Source of the DNA: Xiphophorus maculatus
Taxonomy: Eukaryota; Chordata; Actinopteri; Cyprinodontiformes; Poeciliidae
DNA length: 64,000 nucleotides
NCBI RefSeq assembly: GCF_002775205.1
Contig: NC_036447.1
Span: 24,038,501-24,102,500, forward strand
Direction: 5' to 3'
The notes below the pieces were generated by a model, which made no database searches, was not told the DNA's origin, and was given only the letters and a program-made list of their open reading frames with translations. Of the stretch, positions 47,401 to 64,000 are shown in pieces. Both the position numbers and the translations under genes were made by a program. Numbering within the stretch: position 1 is the stretch's first letter; every line of letters starts with the position of its first letter.

Positions 47401-50400
47401 CGTCACCTGGTTCAGACTCTGTAAAAATATTACAAATAAAAAATCTCCTATTAAGCATCTTTTGTTATCGAATTCATAAAAATTTAATAAATAAATAAAA
47501 ATAATAATAATCTGCAGATTAGCTGTCATTCTTTTGGCTGCAGATGAACACACTAAGGAAATGCTACTGTACACATTGCATTTTAGGAAACAGAATTTTA
47601 TTTTCATATTCAAAAACATAACTTATTTGCTCATTTGCATCTTTTAATTTATCTCTAATATTGTCCAGAAAGTTGCAAGTTGTTAAAAAAAAAAAAAAAA
47701 ACCTACAGAAAGTGCCAATTTTTCAAATCAGACCAATCAATTGAGCGTCAGAATAATCGATTGCTAAAATAATTGTCGGTCGCAGCCCTGGAACTTATTC
47801 AAATTTTATTCGCACTCCGATGAATTCAAATTAAAAAAAGTGAAAAAATGTTTTAATAAGATTTCAGTTTTATCAACCTTCTGGCAATTGCTGGGAACGA
47901 CAAGAAAGTTAGTTGGGAGTCAATTTCAGGATCCTCTTTGGACAAATTAATCAATCGGTCTACCTCTGGTGTAACAACATGCAAGTGAGTGGTTTAGCAT
48001 TTTAATAAACATTTAATATTAGTAGTTCTAATAAGCGTCATGAAAGGCATCCACTCAGTTGGCATGCAGACGAATGGGTCAGTAAACATCACTGGACGTA
48101 GTATTTATGAAGGGAGAAATCTAAAACTTAAAATAAATTGGATTTAAAAGAAACATGGCAATACTAAAGGGTGACTCATTTACTATGAGATAACTGATGT
48201 GTGCTGTGGAGAAAACGTGAGCGATATGAGAGGGAAACAAAAAGGTATTAAGAAGGAGGATGTTAGTTGGAGCAACATACACATAACCAATGAGGTCAGA
48301 GAAGGGCTGCTTGTAGAAGTCTTCATCCAGCACTCTGGACAAACATCCGCCCAACGACAGAGCAGCGAGAAGGCAGGAGAGGCGAGAAAAAAAACAGTAA
48401 CAGGGAGGAGGGGATAGAAAAAAAAACAGACGTTATCATCGGTTAGCACTCAGATATAAAGTCCAACCATCAGCTTTTTTTGACCTTAAAAATGAAGAGT
48501 TTCACCAGCTCAAAGAAGAGGAGAGGCTCACAGGTGATTGTGTTTGTCGTTACCAAGGACACCGCAGAGCAGCGTACATTCAGTAAGATGAGTGAGAAAC
48601 TAACTAAAAGGCTATATCCTGTTGATTCAAATCTTAATCTGAATATGCTTGATTTTGGTTTAATCTAAACAGTTAAACACATTCTACGCGTTTTCCAGGC
48701 TGCAGTAACAGCTGAGGGCCTCCCAAGCGTAAACCCGTATTGGGTTGCCGTTTTGGAATCCCGCCACAAAGCCTCTACCTGTTGTTGGATTTAGTTTTCT
48801 CCAGCTGCTCGTTCTGCCTGGCATGCCAGTCCTCCAGCTCCAACTTGGCCTTCTCCTTCCACTCGGACTCCTGCTTGCGAGAGTTGGCATCTGCAGAGGG
48901 AATGTGGCGAGGCACGGGAGAAGAATGAAAAATGAGACAAAAACATATTAAACTCTGACTCTTGTACGCTGCATTTTTACCATTGAAAGGAATTTCAATG
49001 TTGTTCATTTCTGTATTAATTGTCTTTTTTGTTTGTTTTGTTAGTTCCTTTCAGCGTCGTGTGTTTTGTTTTTAAAGGACAAGGAAGGATCAAGTTAAAT
49101 GAGGGATGGTAGAAAGATGAGGAGCAAAGGAGGAAGGATGGATTGAAAGGAAATAAGGAAGAGCAGAAGGAAAAGAAGACAGGAAACAAGGATGAAAGGT
49201 GAAAAAAAACCAAGAGAATGACGAATGAACAGGATTAATGAAGGACAAACGTAAGAAAAATCGGAAGGAAAGAAGAAAATGTAAGAAAGGATGGCGCAGA
49301 AAAAGAAAAAGGATAAAAGGAAAAAGGAAGGATACAAGGAATGGTTCAACTTTTACATGACAGGAATAAAATATTCAAAGTGTATTTTCCAGACTGCACA
49401 GGAACCCTGAGCAAAGCCTTTTTGAGCATTTTTACTATGTGACTAACTTTTGACAAGTTTGATACTAAAAAACAAAAATGTTACATTAGCACAGACTTTA
49501 TTTCAGTGAGAAACTGCACTGGATGTGTCATTTTTATTCAACATAGGAAAACGGAAAAACACTGACTGGTTCGCCATTTAAATCAGGCTGCAAATTCTGT
49601 GCAGCAGGTCGATGTAACTATGAATAAATATGACTGCGATATGAATACGATAACCGATAGAGATGTGGCTACATGAATCACAAGTGGACTCAAGAGATGA
49701 TCAACAAATCAGAGAAATTAACTGACCGTTTCTCTGTGCAGATCACACCATGTAGAGGAAAGAACTACTGGTTTTGACTCTTTGGGCTTTTACTTGTCGC
49801 AGCACAGAAAGTCGTTCATGAGCTGCTTCAGAACCGAGTCGTCTCTCTGAACCTACCTAGCACCTCCAGCCTCTCTCGTTGTTCCTCCCTCCACTTCCGG
49901 AGACTTTCAGGTTCAGCCTGCAGCCGGTCGGCATTGGAAATGGCTGCATAGGCATCTGATGGGCCGTTGCTTTCCTTCAAAACAAAACATCAACTTTTCA
50001 ATGACGTTCTGATAAAAATATATATACGTATTATTTAATAGCTTTCTGAAAGATTAATAGATTCCTCCTGACTATAATCCTAACACTGCATCTGGCATCT
50101 TTCGTCCTTTATTTCTCATTTGCAGGCACCACATCCATTCCTAAAAGTGGGCTTCTTCTCTCTCTCTCTCTCTGCCAGAAGTCCTGACGGTGCAAAGGAC
50201 GAAATGTTGCAATGACAGCACAGGAAAAGGAAGCCGGAGTCATCAACTACAAGAACCTCGAGGCACACAGTTCTAGACTGAAGTAATGATGTAGTAAAAA
50301 CTGAAAGTCGGTGAGAATTTTCTACCATATACATTACTATGTTCATCTCCGACTTGGCCTTATCATGTCACAAGAAAACAAACAAAAAAATACAGAAAGA

Positions 50401-51700
50401 AACCAGTTGGGGATTTTTCAGCCTGAAAATGTGCACAGCTCGTCACTATGCAAAGTTTCACGTCAAGCAAGTGTCAATTCCAACTCATTTTGAGGAGGTT
50501 TTGTATCTACATTGGACAACAAACAATTTATCAAGATTTTCCTCATGCTCTACTGAAAAAAATAAATGTGGTTCTATGACTCTCATCAGCTTCAAAACAA
50601 AAAAAAAAGTCATTAAATTTATTTTAAGAAGGTATGCGGAATAAAGTTTGGGTTCCAGTAAAATTGAGGTAGAAAATTTTAGTTTTTTCCCCCCAAAATC
50701 AAGACCACAGCAAGAAACAAAGTCCAAACTAAAACATCCGTTTGCATCGGTTTGTGAAGCCTGTAAAGGCTAAATACACATTTCTTTAAATGAAAGGTTA
50801 AAAGACATAAGTAGCTGCGAATTCAGTCAAACTGGGGGGGAAACAGAAACTTATAGGAGAAAATAATGGAAGTATTACCCCGTGAAACTCTCCATTGATG
50901 GCGCCGTCTATTAAAAAACATACAAAAAGTTAGAAAATAAAACCATACATATAAAAACACAAAGGGAAAAATTTCGAGTAATAATGTTTAACGCTTTAGG
51001 AGTTTCATATGGGCACAATTTTATGTATGACATGTCAGCATTTCTAACCAACAGTTAAAATGACACATTAGGGTCAAAGGTTGCTGCGTCCTACATAAAT
51101 GTCTTCCTGCGGTTATTAGTAACGTTGTGTGAACGGCAACCAGCGATGAATGACACGGCCAAGAAAGCTGATGTTATCACAAGCCTTTAAGCCCATATGA
51201 AACAATGGCAAATACTGCATTTATTAAACAAAGCACATTATGAAACCGCACCGAATCATAATACAAGCTCTGAACTGTTTCAGGAACTGGAATTAATCTT
51301 AAATAAACCCGACAGCAAACAAATGACAGCTCCATTAGCATTAGCATTAGCTAGGCGCACCAAATGCCGTGTCAAATTACCGTTTGTGTTACCGCGAGCA
51401 TTTATAATTTAACGTCTTCCACCTCCGTAATATCCCCAGGTATTAACTGTAGCTAGAGACCAGCGAAATAACCCTGAATGGAGGCGTTACGGTCCCTCCG
51501 TCGGAGCGCAGCGGGGACGAACCGTTAGGGTCTCTGAGCGACGAAGGGACCTCTCCGCCGTCCAGGATGCTGAAGCCCTCGTCATTCTCGATCCCCGCAA
51601 TTTCGCTCTCCTGTTGGGCCAGGAAAGCTGCGGCCGGGTCTTCGTCCGAGCCCACGCCGTTTCCAGCGGCGGGCGCGTTCAGCATGTCAAAATCATCCAT
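42720..51700 (-). CDS. clta: clathrin light chain A
   Basis: Regulatory subunit of the clathrin triskelion on coated vesicles. Exons in coding order: 51523-51700, 50879-50907, 49857-49974, 48779-48890, 48281-48334, 42720-42891; 220 aa, close to the 218-aa non-neuronal human form. The conserved vertebrate block AAFLAQQESEIAGIENDEGF (about 24-43) is intact. Next comes a short variable stretch ending DGAINGEF, then ESNGPSDAYAAIS and the heavy-chain-binding coiled coil EPESLRKWREEQ through WHARQNEQLEKTKSNNR (exons 3-4). Exon 5 gives DEDFYKQPFSDLIGYV, and the C-terminus NPGTEWERVARLCDFNPKSS ends SPLVR. The sequence fits CLTA better than CLTB. The exon-1 donor is weak (GTTCGT) but is the only one restoring frame. 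The two neuronal cassette exons of mammals were not found in the 5.4-kb intron between exons 5 and 6. Confidence 0.96.
43044..43793. mobile_element. GTGCACCGAT-ended DNA element carrying a nested MITE
   Basis: The left end AGTGCACCGAT and right end ATCGGTGCACCC are inverted repeats. Body words include GACTCCTTTTTTCTGACTGATTGCTGATC and GGGATCGATTTATCATCC. It is interrupted near its left end by the MITE at 43055-43486. A possibly related end (AGAGATGCACCAATCAGAG) is at about 45428. Confidence 0.6.
43055..43486. mobile_element. hAT-type MITE, AGGCCTGTCA family, nested copy with target duplication
   Basis: Ends TTGGCCTGTCCTAAC and CATCACGACAGGCCTA are flanked on both sides by the 8 bases TGCACCGA (43047-43054 and 43487-43494), a perfect hAT-size target duplication. 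The body shares TTAAAACAAACTCAAT and ATTGCGATAACTT with the copy at 11067. Confidence 0.85.
44401..44460. repeat. poly(A) plus (TA)n tract
   Basis: About 14 A then about 20 TA units, interrupted by one CTG. Confidence 0.95.
45586..46133. mobile_element. hAT-like element (GGCTGCAACTA end), copy 1
   Basis: Left GTCATCAGCGATTAATCATGG, right ACTAAAATAATCACTAGTTGCAGCC. The right end reversed matches the common teleost end AGGGCTGCAACTA with ATTATTTTAG. Shared inner words with copy 2: GGAGTACGCAGACTC, CATCTTTTAATGCATTTCTAATATTG. It includes a 13-base G run at 46037-46049 and has no coding frame. Confidence 0.6.
46321..46500 (-). other. orphan open frame in clta intron 5
   Basis: On minus, a frame of about 57 codons reads WQIIEGEMGWLKSSYFEMHQ, then EFDWWLDLIDFHLDEPEPEKRR, with a GCAG before ATAATTGAAG and GTAGTG after GGCGG, like a 120-base exon. 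Its phase 0/0 does not fit the surrounding phase-2 clta junction. No family was recognised; it may be chance or a decayed insertion. Confidence 0.2.
47156..47790. mobile_element. hAT-like element (GGCTGCAACTA end), copy 2
   Basis: Left ACGGCTGACACGATCAAATTAATCG, right AATAATTGTCGGTCGCAGCCCTG, imperfect inverted ends. Inner words GGAGTACACAGACTC and CATCTTTTAATTTATCTCTAATATTG match copy 1 in the same orientation. Confidence 0.65.
49075..49345 (+). repeat. 270-base polypurine tract in clta intron 3
   Basis: The plus strand is overwhelmingly A and G (GGAAGGAT, GAAAGGAAAT, AAAGAAGAAAAT words) with only scattered pyrimidines. It looks like a decayed GGAA-type microsatellite. The gene strand is therefore C/T-rich. 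Confidence 0.75.
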
Positions 51701-51930
51701 GTCGGGAGAGCCTGCGGGAGGATAAACCGGAGAAACGACAAGCAGGTGCTGGGACCCACGGAGAGCTATGGCTAAACGGGAAGAAGGGCGAGGGGAGGGG
51801 TGACGAATCTATAGCTGTCGAAGCGGAAACAGGGGGACAACCAATCAAAAGGCAGGATTGCGGATTGGCAGTATTAGTAGCCAATCAGTGACAAATTACA
51901 TCAGAATTGGACCAATTACATCTCTTTAAT
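51701..51930 (-). promoter_or_regulatory. clta promoter with five CCAAT boxes
   Basis: CCAAT at 51841-51845, 51881-51885 and 51912-51916, and ATTGG at 51864-51868 and 51906-51910, lie within 76 bases starting about 140 bases upstream of the ATG. Clustered NF-Y sites without a TATA box are usual for CpG-type housekeeping promoters. Confidence 0.6.
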
Positions 51931-52477
51931 CATTGCCTGCTGGTCCCATGATCAACTACGTGTGTAAAAGCTGTTAACCCTCCCCGCAGTTACAGAGACT
52001 ATAAGTAGCGTTTATATACAGCTCTGTTGATATACTGTTAAGTTCTTAACATTTCCTTGTTTTATTTCCCTTAAAGTTTATAAGGGATCAAGAAAAGATT
52101 TTCTGTTGACACGTTAGTAACAAAAGTCATGTAATAATGTCTTATTCGTAAATGTTGTTCTGAAAATATGTTAAAGAGTGGCTGTGTCTTTGTGAACACT
52201 GTTTTGATGAAAAATTAAGTAAGTACTAATAAGAAACGTTCTCAGTTTCAACCAGAATAATAACTACCTTTGTTCAGAATCCCATATGAACCAGTATGGG
52301 CCTTCCAGTCCAGAAGAATTTAAATACATATTACAGGTGTGTCGTCGCATTAGGTATGAGAGATTCTTATTTAATCTGGTATGCTTTCAGCCTTTTCTTT
52401 TAATTCCTTCTACTTGTATAATACTATCAGGATAGTACTCCACTTCTCTTAATTTAGCTTACACACAACACATTGCC

Positions 52478-53490
52478 TTGCAAAAGTAGCCTATTAAAAC
52501 ATCGACACCTTTTCATACTTTGTCTAATTAAAATCCCAGATTCCACTGTATTTCACCTTAACTTTCAGGGATTGACCAAAACAAAGTAATGCATAAATAC
52601 CATATATTTTTGTGTTCAATTATCTATTTATTCATTTTTACAAAATAATTTGAAAAGCTTAGAATGCAAACAAGTTGAGAGTATTGCAGCCTGATTTCCT
52701 TTCAACACTTATGCAACCATCTGCATTCAGAAGCTACGCAATTTACAGGAGTGTCAAACTCCAGTCCTCGAGGGCTGCAGTCCTGCAGATTTTAGATGTG
52801 CCACAGGTACAAAACGCTGGAATGAAATGGCTTAATGACCTCCTCCTTGTGTAGATCAGTTCTCCCAGCCTTGCTAATGACCTAATTATTCTATTCAGGT
52901 GTGGCACAGCAGAGGCACATCTAAAAGTTGCAGGACAGCGGCCCTCGAGGACTGGAGTTTGAGACCCCTAAACCAATTAATATAGTCCATTTTTCTAAAC
53001 CAAGTACAATTGGTTTTAGTATAATTTCAGGATAAGTGTGATGGCCTCAGCGTTTAATTTGAGAACATTAGTGAGCAAGTACCACCATGAAGACAACCTG
53101 GGCATAAATATCTTTATGGAGAACAAGTGAAACAGAGTGGAGGAAGCATCATGCTGTGGAGTGGACTTTTTTAGAATCTAGCAGAACCTGAGTTTTTTCC
53201 TCAAAGAAAAATGGGCAAATGTTTGTCTCGACGGTGAAGACAAGACATACCGTAAATCTAAGACCTGCGGCTGTAATCAGGGTGAAACGGTCATGGTGGA
53301 TAAAAGTATTGAGCCCAAAACGATAAGTAAAAATGGAAATAACTGTTTTTTGTGAGGGAAGAAAAAAAAGAAAATTATGCTTCCTCCTATCCCTTTAAAA
53401 TCGTCACATAAAATCCTTGTAAAATTGATTGATTTTGTGTTGAAATGTGACAAAATAAGATTCAGAGGTATGTTTCTCTGCTCCTTGTAC
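52478..53490 (+). mobile_element. Tc1-like element relic, interrupted
   Basis: The left end CCTTGCAAAAGTAGCC with CATACTTTGTCTAATTAAAATCCC and the inner block AGTGGAGGAAGCATCATGCTGTGGAGTGGAC followed by GACCTGCGGCTGTAATCAGGG match the word order of teleost Tc1-like elements (the second is the transposase GG-SIM(L)WG region). The palindromic MITE 52747-52969 sits inside. The coding frame is lost. Confidence 0.6.
52747..52969. mobile_element. palindromic MITE (TCAAACTCCAGTCCTCGAGG ends), intact copy
   Basis: The left arm TCAAACTCCAGTCCTCGAGG and right arm CCTCGAGGACTGGAGTTTGA are exact inverted repeats, and the match continues inward (CCTGCAGATTTTAGATGTGCC against CATCTAAAAGTTGCAGG). It is 223 bases long and non-coding. 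Confidence 0.85.
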
Positions 53491-53505
53491 ACCTTCTTTT
53501 GCATT

Positions 53506-53737
53506 GATTAAAAAAAGTACCAGTTCCAAAGGCAGATTATTTCACTTTTAGGAAAAAATGTCTTGCTGTAAGTGAAATATTCTGCCACGGGAATTAGCAT
53601 TTTTAAATAAATATTAAGGAATTACTTAAAACAAGCTCCTATATTTTGCTAAAAAGCTACTTGTAAATTAGTTTAGTCTTATTTTAAAGTGTATCAAGAT
53701 ATTTGCACTAGAAACTAGACAACACATACTTGGTAAG
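53506..53737. mobile_element. palindromic MITE (CACTGCAAAAACAC family), truncated copy
   Basis: Contains GTACCAGTTCC, GCAGATTATTTCACTT, TTACTTAAAACAAGCTCC, AGCTACTTGTAAATTAGTTTAGTCTTATTT and GATATTTGCACTAGAAACTAGAC, as in the copies at 58109 and 63084. The outer left arm is missing. Confidence 0.7.
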
Positions 53738-54140
53738 AGGGATACTTTTTTTTTTTTTTTACCAGAGACATAACACTACTTTAATCTGACCCCAGCAAAT
53801 TCTAGGTTTGCCTTTACAAAATCACAAAGTATCCATTTAGAGCTTTATCCCTTCCTTCCGTAGCGCACAAGCTGACATTGTAGCGCCGTCCTTGCAACAA
53901 AACAGTTGTGTCCTGCTAGAGGACTGTGCCCCACTGTTTAATAATTAACTCCGATAGTCTCTTGAGATCTCAGGTGACAAGCAAACATTCACCTGCCTGT
54001 TGAAGTATGCAGGTGGGAGGGAAAAAAAGGCTGGGTTTTACAACATGAGCGTAATCTGAGTGAGCCTTAAAATCATGAAGGTGGGCCAGAAAGTGTACAA
54101 ATGCAACCAAGTTTCATAAATGATGCAGAAAACAAGGTTT

Positions 54141-54209
54141 ATTTTACATAATGAACTATATGAAGGTTGAACAAAAGTGGTGCTGAAACTGATCCTTGAG
54201 GGACACCGC
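54141..54209 (-). mobile_element. LINE reverse-transcriptase fragment (GVPQGSV box)
   Basis: The minus strand reads GGVPQGSVSAPLLFNLHIVH, matching the conserved GVPQGSVLGPLLF motif of non-LTR reverse transcriptases (L2/CR1-like). Only about 23 codons are left. Confidence 0.55.
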
Positions 54210-54250
54210 CTTCTAACGCGAAACATAAAGACTCTTTATATGCAAAATGT

Positions 54251-55948
54251 TTTATTAAATGGACCAACAAAATCATTAAGCTTCTAGAAATATACTTTTA
54301 AAGTTTATACAGCACATAATGTACAACACAACATGTAGAAGTACATACAAATCTCATTATTTATCTTCAAAAGGCATCCTCCGAACGTTTTCATAAGGTC
54401 AGTGGTAATGTGGAAAACATTCTATACATCCAGCCTGTAGCAGCTGTAAGAAGGTTTTCTGTCAGTACAGCCTCATGTGATGTGCAGTCTAAATAAAATT
54501 CATAACATTGAACACAACAATAGCTGGCATTCCCTCCCTCCCCTCCGGAAGACAAGACAATAATAAATTATATAGAGAAACCTGACAAATTAAGCCGGTT
54601 TAACAGATTTAGAACATTCAGCAGAATGTCTCAACACTTTGGTCACATCTGAGTTTTGTTAAAAAAATAAAAATTACCCCCAAAGCTTAAGAGCTTCAGT
54701 AAACTTTGTTTTACAGTAAGGAACTGTACTCTGCCTATTTCCCACCACTTGTATGTCAGTTTAGAACTAGCATTTCCTTCTCCCACCCAAAACACATATA
54801 AGTACTTTTATTTTGCAGCCCAAATAGCACCAGAAACATTCAAACACAATAAAATGATGATAAAATTTGATCAGAACAAACAGATTTTTTACTGCAGTGA
54901 AAGAAATAAGGTCCACTTTGTCAAAACAAGACTAAAGTCAAGATTTAATACCAGAAAACAGTCAGGTAAAAGTGATCCACTGAGTTTGGGCTTACAGCAA
55001 AGACTGCTAGCTTTAAACTGAAGCAAAGTACCTCGAAAATGAGTGAATATTTTGGGAATTGCAGCTCTTTAACATGGGAACGTCTGGGGATTATTTCAAG
55101 GGCGCTATTTGGGTTTGGAATAGGTTTCGGAGAACTCACAAGATCCTGTGATGGGAGAACATAAATCTGAGCATATTGGGGAAAAAAGTAAAAAAAAAAA
55201 AAAAAAAAAAAACACATTTAAAAGCTAAGTGAATATTTTCATTCTCTAGAAAACAACATCCTCTTGAGTAATGGTTAGTAGACATGTAATTTGCTCTGTT
55301 GTTCCCCTTCACCAATTTCCACACATTAGACAGATTCGCTAGTAAGATTGCCACCGACAAATTGCACACAGAAATTTGGCTTAAAGTTTCAAAAGATTCG
55401 GTAGATCCGGAGCATCTTTGTTTCAACTGATGGAGCCAAGAACTAGTACAGATCTGTTGGAAATAAAATTAAATAAAAGGCTTCAAATGGTTTATAATCT
55501 GAACCATAGTGGAATCAGCTTAGCCATCATCATGCTGCTGATGTTAGCAGACGACATATTGATAAACTTTATGGAACATGTAGTATTAGATTTGCCTAAA
55601 TTCACCAAAACACAAAGGCAAATGGAAAATGCTTCACAGTTTAGATGGCAAATGACAACAAAGATAAAAAAAAAACAACCCAATAATTTAGCTAGAAAAA
55701 AACCTCGGAATATTGTGCAATAAACTAGTTAATCACCTCTTCAGCCCTCCCCAGTTTCAAACCACAGTCATTAATATCTGTAAACAAGCAATCGATTTCT
55801 AGGGTTGTTCTCCCAAAAAAAACTTAAATTAGGATAAGGATTCATTGCAATACAAGATTCAAGTCTTTACTACAAGCCCTTCCTCCTTTTATCAATGTTT
55901 ACTTGATATATTCTGGTAAAACATGTTCCAAGTGCATTTCCAGTTCTC
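54251..55948 (-). other. probable gne 3' UTR (1.7 kb)
   Basis: The minus strand has AATAAA at 54251-54256. Between it and the stop there is no other gene and little repeat content apart from a poly(A) run at about 55192-55212. Human GNE also has a long 3' UTR. The extent is inferred. Confidence 0.45.
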
Positions 55949-63898
<7,950 letters not shown>

Positions 63899-64000
63899 CT
63901 GCAAAGCCATCAGAAAACAGAAAATTTCTTCTGTAAACTGAAGTGAATTCAATCCTGCACAATATATTTTTTTAATGTGAAAACATAAACCTGCAAGGTA

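Larger units (their letters stand above)
42892..48280 (-). other. clta intron 5 (5.4 kb)
   Basis: In mammals this intron contains two small neuron-specific exons. None was recognised here. It holds nested DNA elements (43044-43793), a poly(A)/(TA)n tract (44401-44460), a (GA)n run (about 44996-45014), two related hAT-like elements (45586-46133 and 47156-47790) and an orphan open frame (about 46325-46500). Confidence 0.6.
51931..54250. other. clta to gne intergenic region
   Basis: Mostly repeat debris: a Tc1-like relic with a nested palindromic MITE (52478-53490), part of a second palindromic MITE family (53506-53737) and a short LINE reverse-transcriptase fragment (54141-54209). No gene could be supported. 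Confidence 0.6.

Noticed and set aside
54749-55021. 90-codon plus frame after clta
   Set aside because: It overlaps the AT-rich gne 3' UTR on the opposite strand and has no motif.

Overview
The window is vertebrate nuclear DNA from a ray-finned fish. Genes are split by many small exons with GT-AG introns, the background is AT-rich, and the repeats are typical of teleosts: Rex3 and L2-like LINEs, Tc1-like relics, hAT-type MITEs and tRNA-derived SINEs. Predicted proteins align best, from memory, with vertebrate families. The species cannot be named from sequence alone; a percomorph-type fish is a reasonable guess.

Layout from left to right: an importin-alpha gene of the KPNA2/KPNA7 group (+, 1152-5096, 12 coding exons, complete); the DNA-repair scaffold xpa (-, 6665-8862, 5 coding exons, complete); the K+-dependent Na+/Ca2+ exchanger slc24a2/NCKX2 (-, 13350-28411, 9 coding exons, with a 10.3-kb first intron); sialic acid synthase nans (-, 34999-38832, 6 exons); clathrin light chain clta (-, 42720-51700, 6 exons); and gne, the UDP-GlcNAc 2-epimerase/ManNAc kinase (-, 55949-63898, the last 9 coding exons; its 5' part lies beyond the right edge). 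Every exon set was joined by hand and the codon phases agree at every junction. No tRNA, rRNA, CRISPR array or bacterial feature was seen.

Functionally, gne and nans encode consecutive steps of sialic acid synthesis (UDP-GlcNAc to ManNAc to ManNAc-6-P, then condensation with PEP to Neu5Ac-9-P). Here they lie on the same strand, separated only by clta. xpa, slc24a2, nans, clta and gne all have human chromosome 9 counterparts, so most of the window is one old linkage group. The importin gene has its human relatives elsewhere.

Non-coding DNA is dominated by DNA-transposon debris. Clear cases are a Rex3 LINE in gne with a perfect 10-bp target duplication and an internal deletion; a hAT-type MITE with a perfect 8-bp duplication inserted into the terminal repeat of another element; three copies of a long palindromic MITE, two of them in gne introns; and a MITE with TIRs beside a (GGAT)n tract that touches the slc24a2 exon-1 splice donor. 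No wholly new biological system was found. The best leads are the sialic acid gene cluster, several exon-structure differences from mammals, a GC-AG intron, microsatellites placed at splice sites, and a few GC-rich islands with unexplained open frames.
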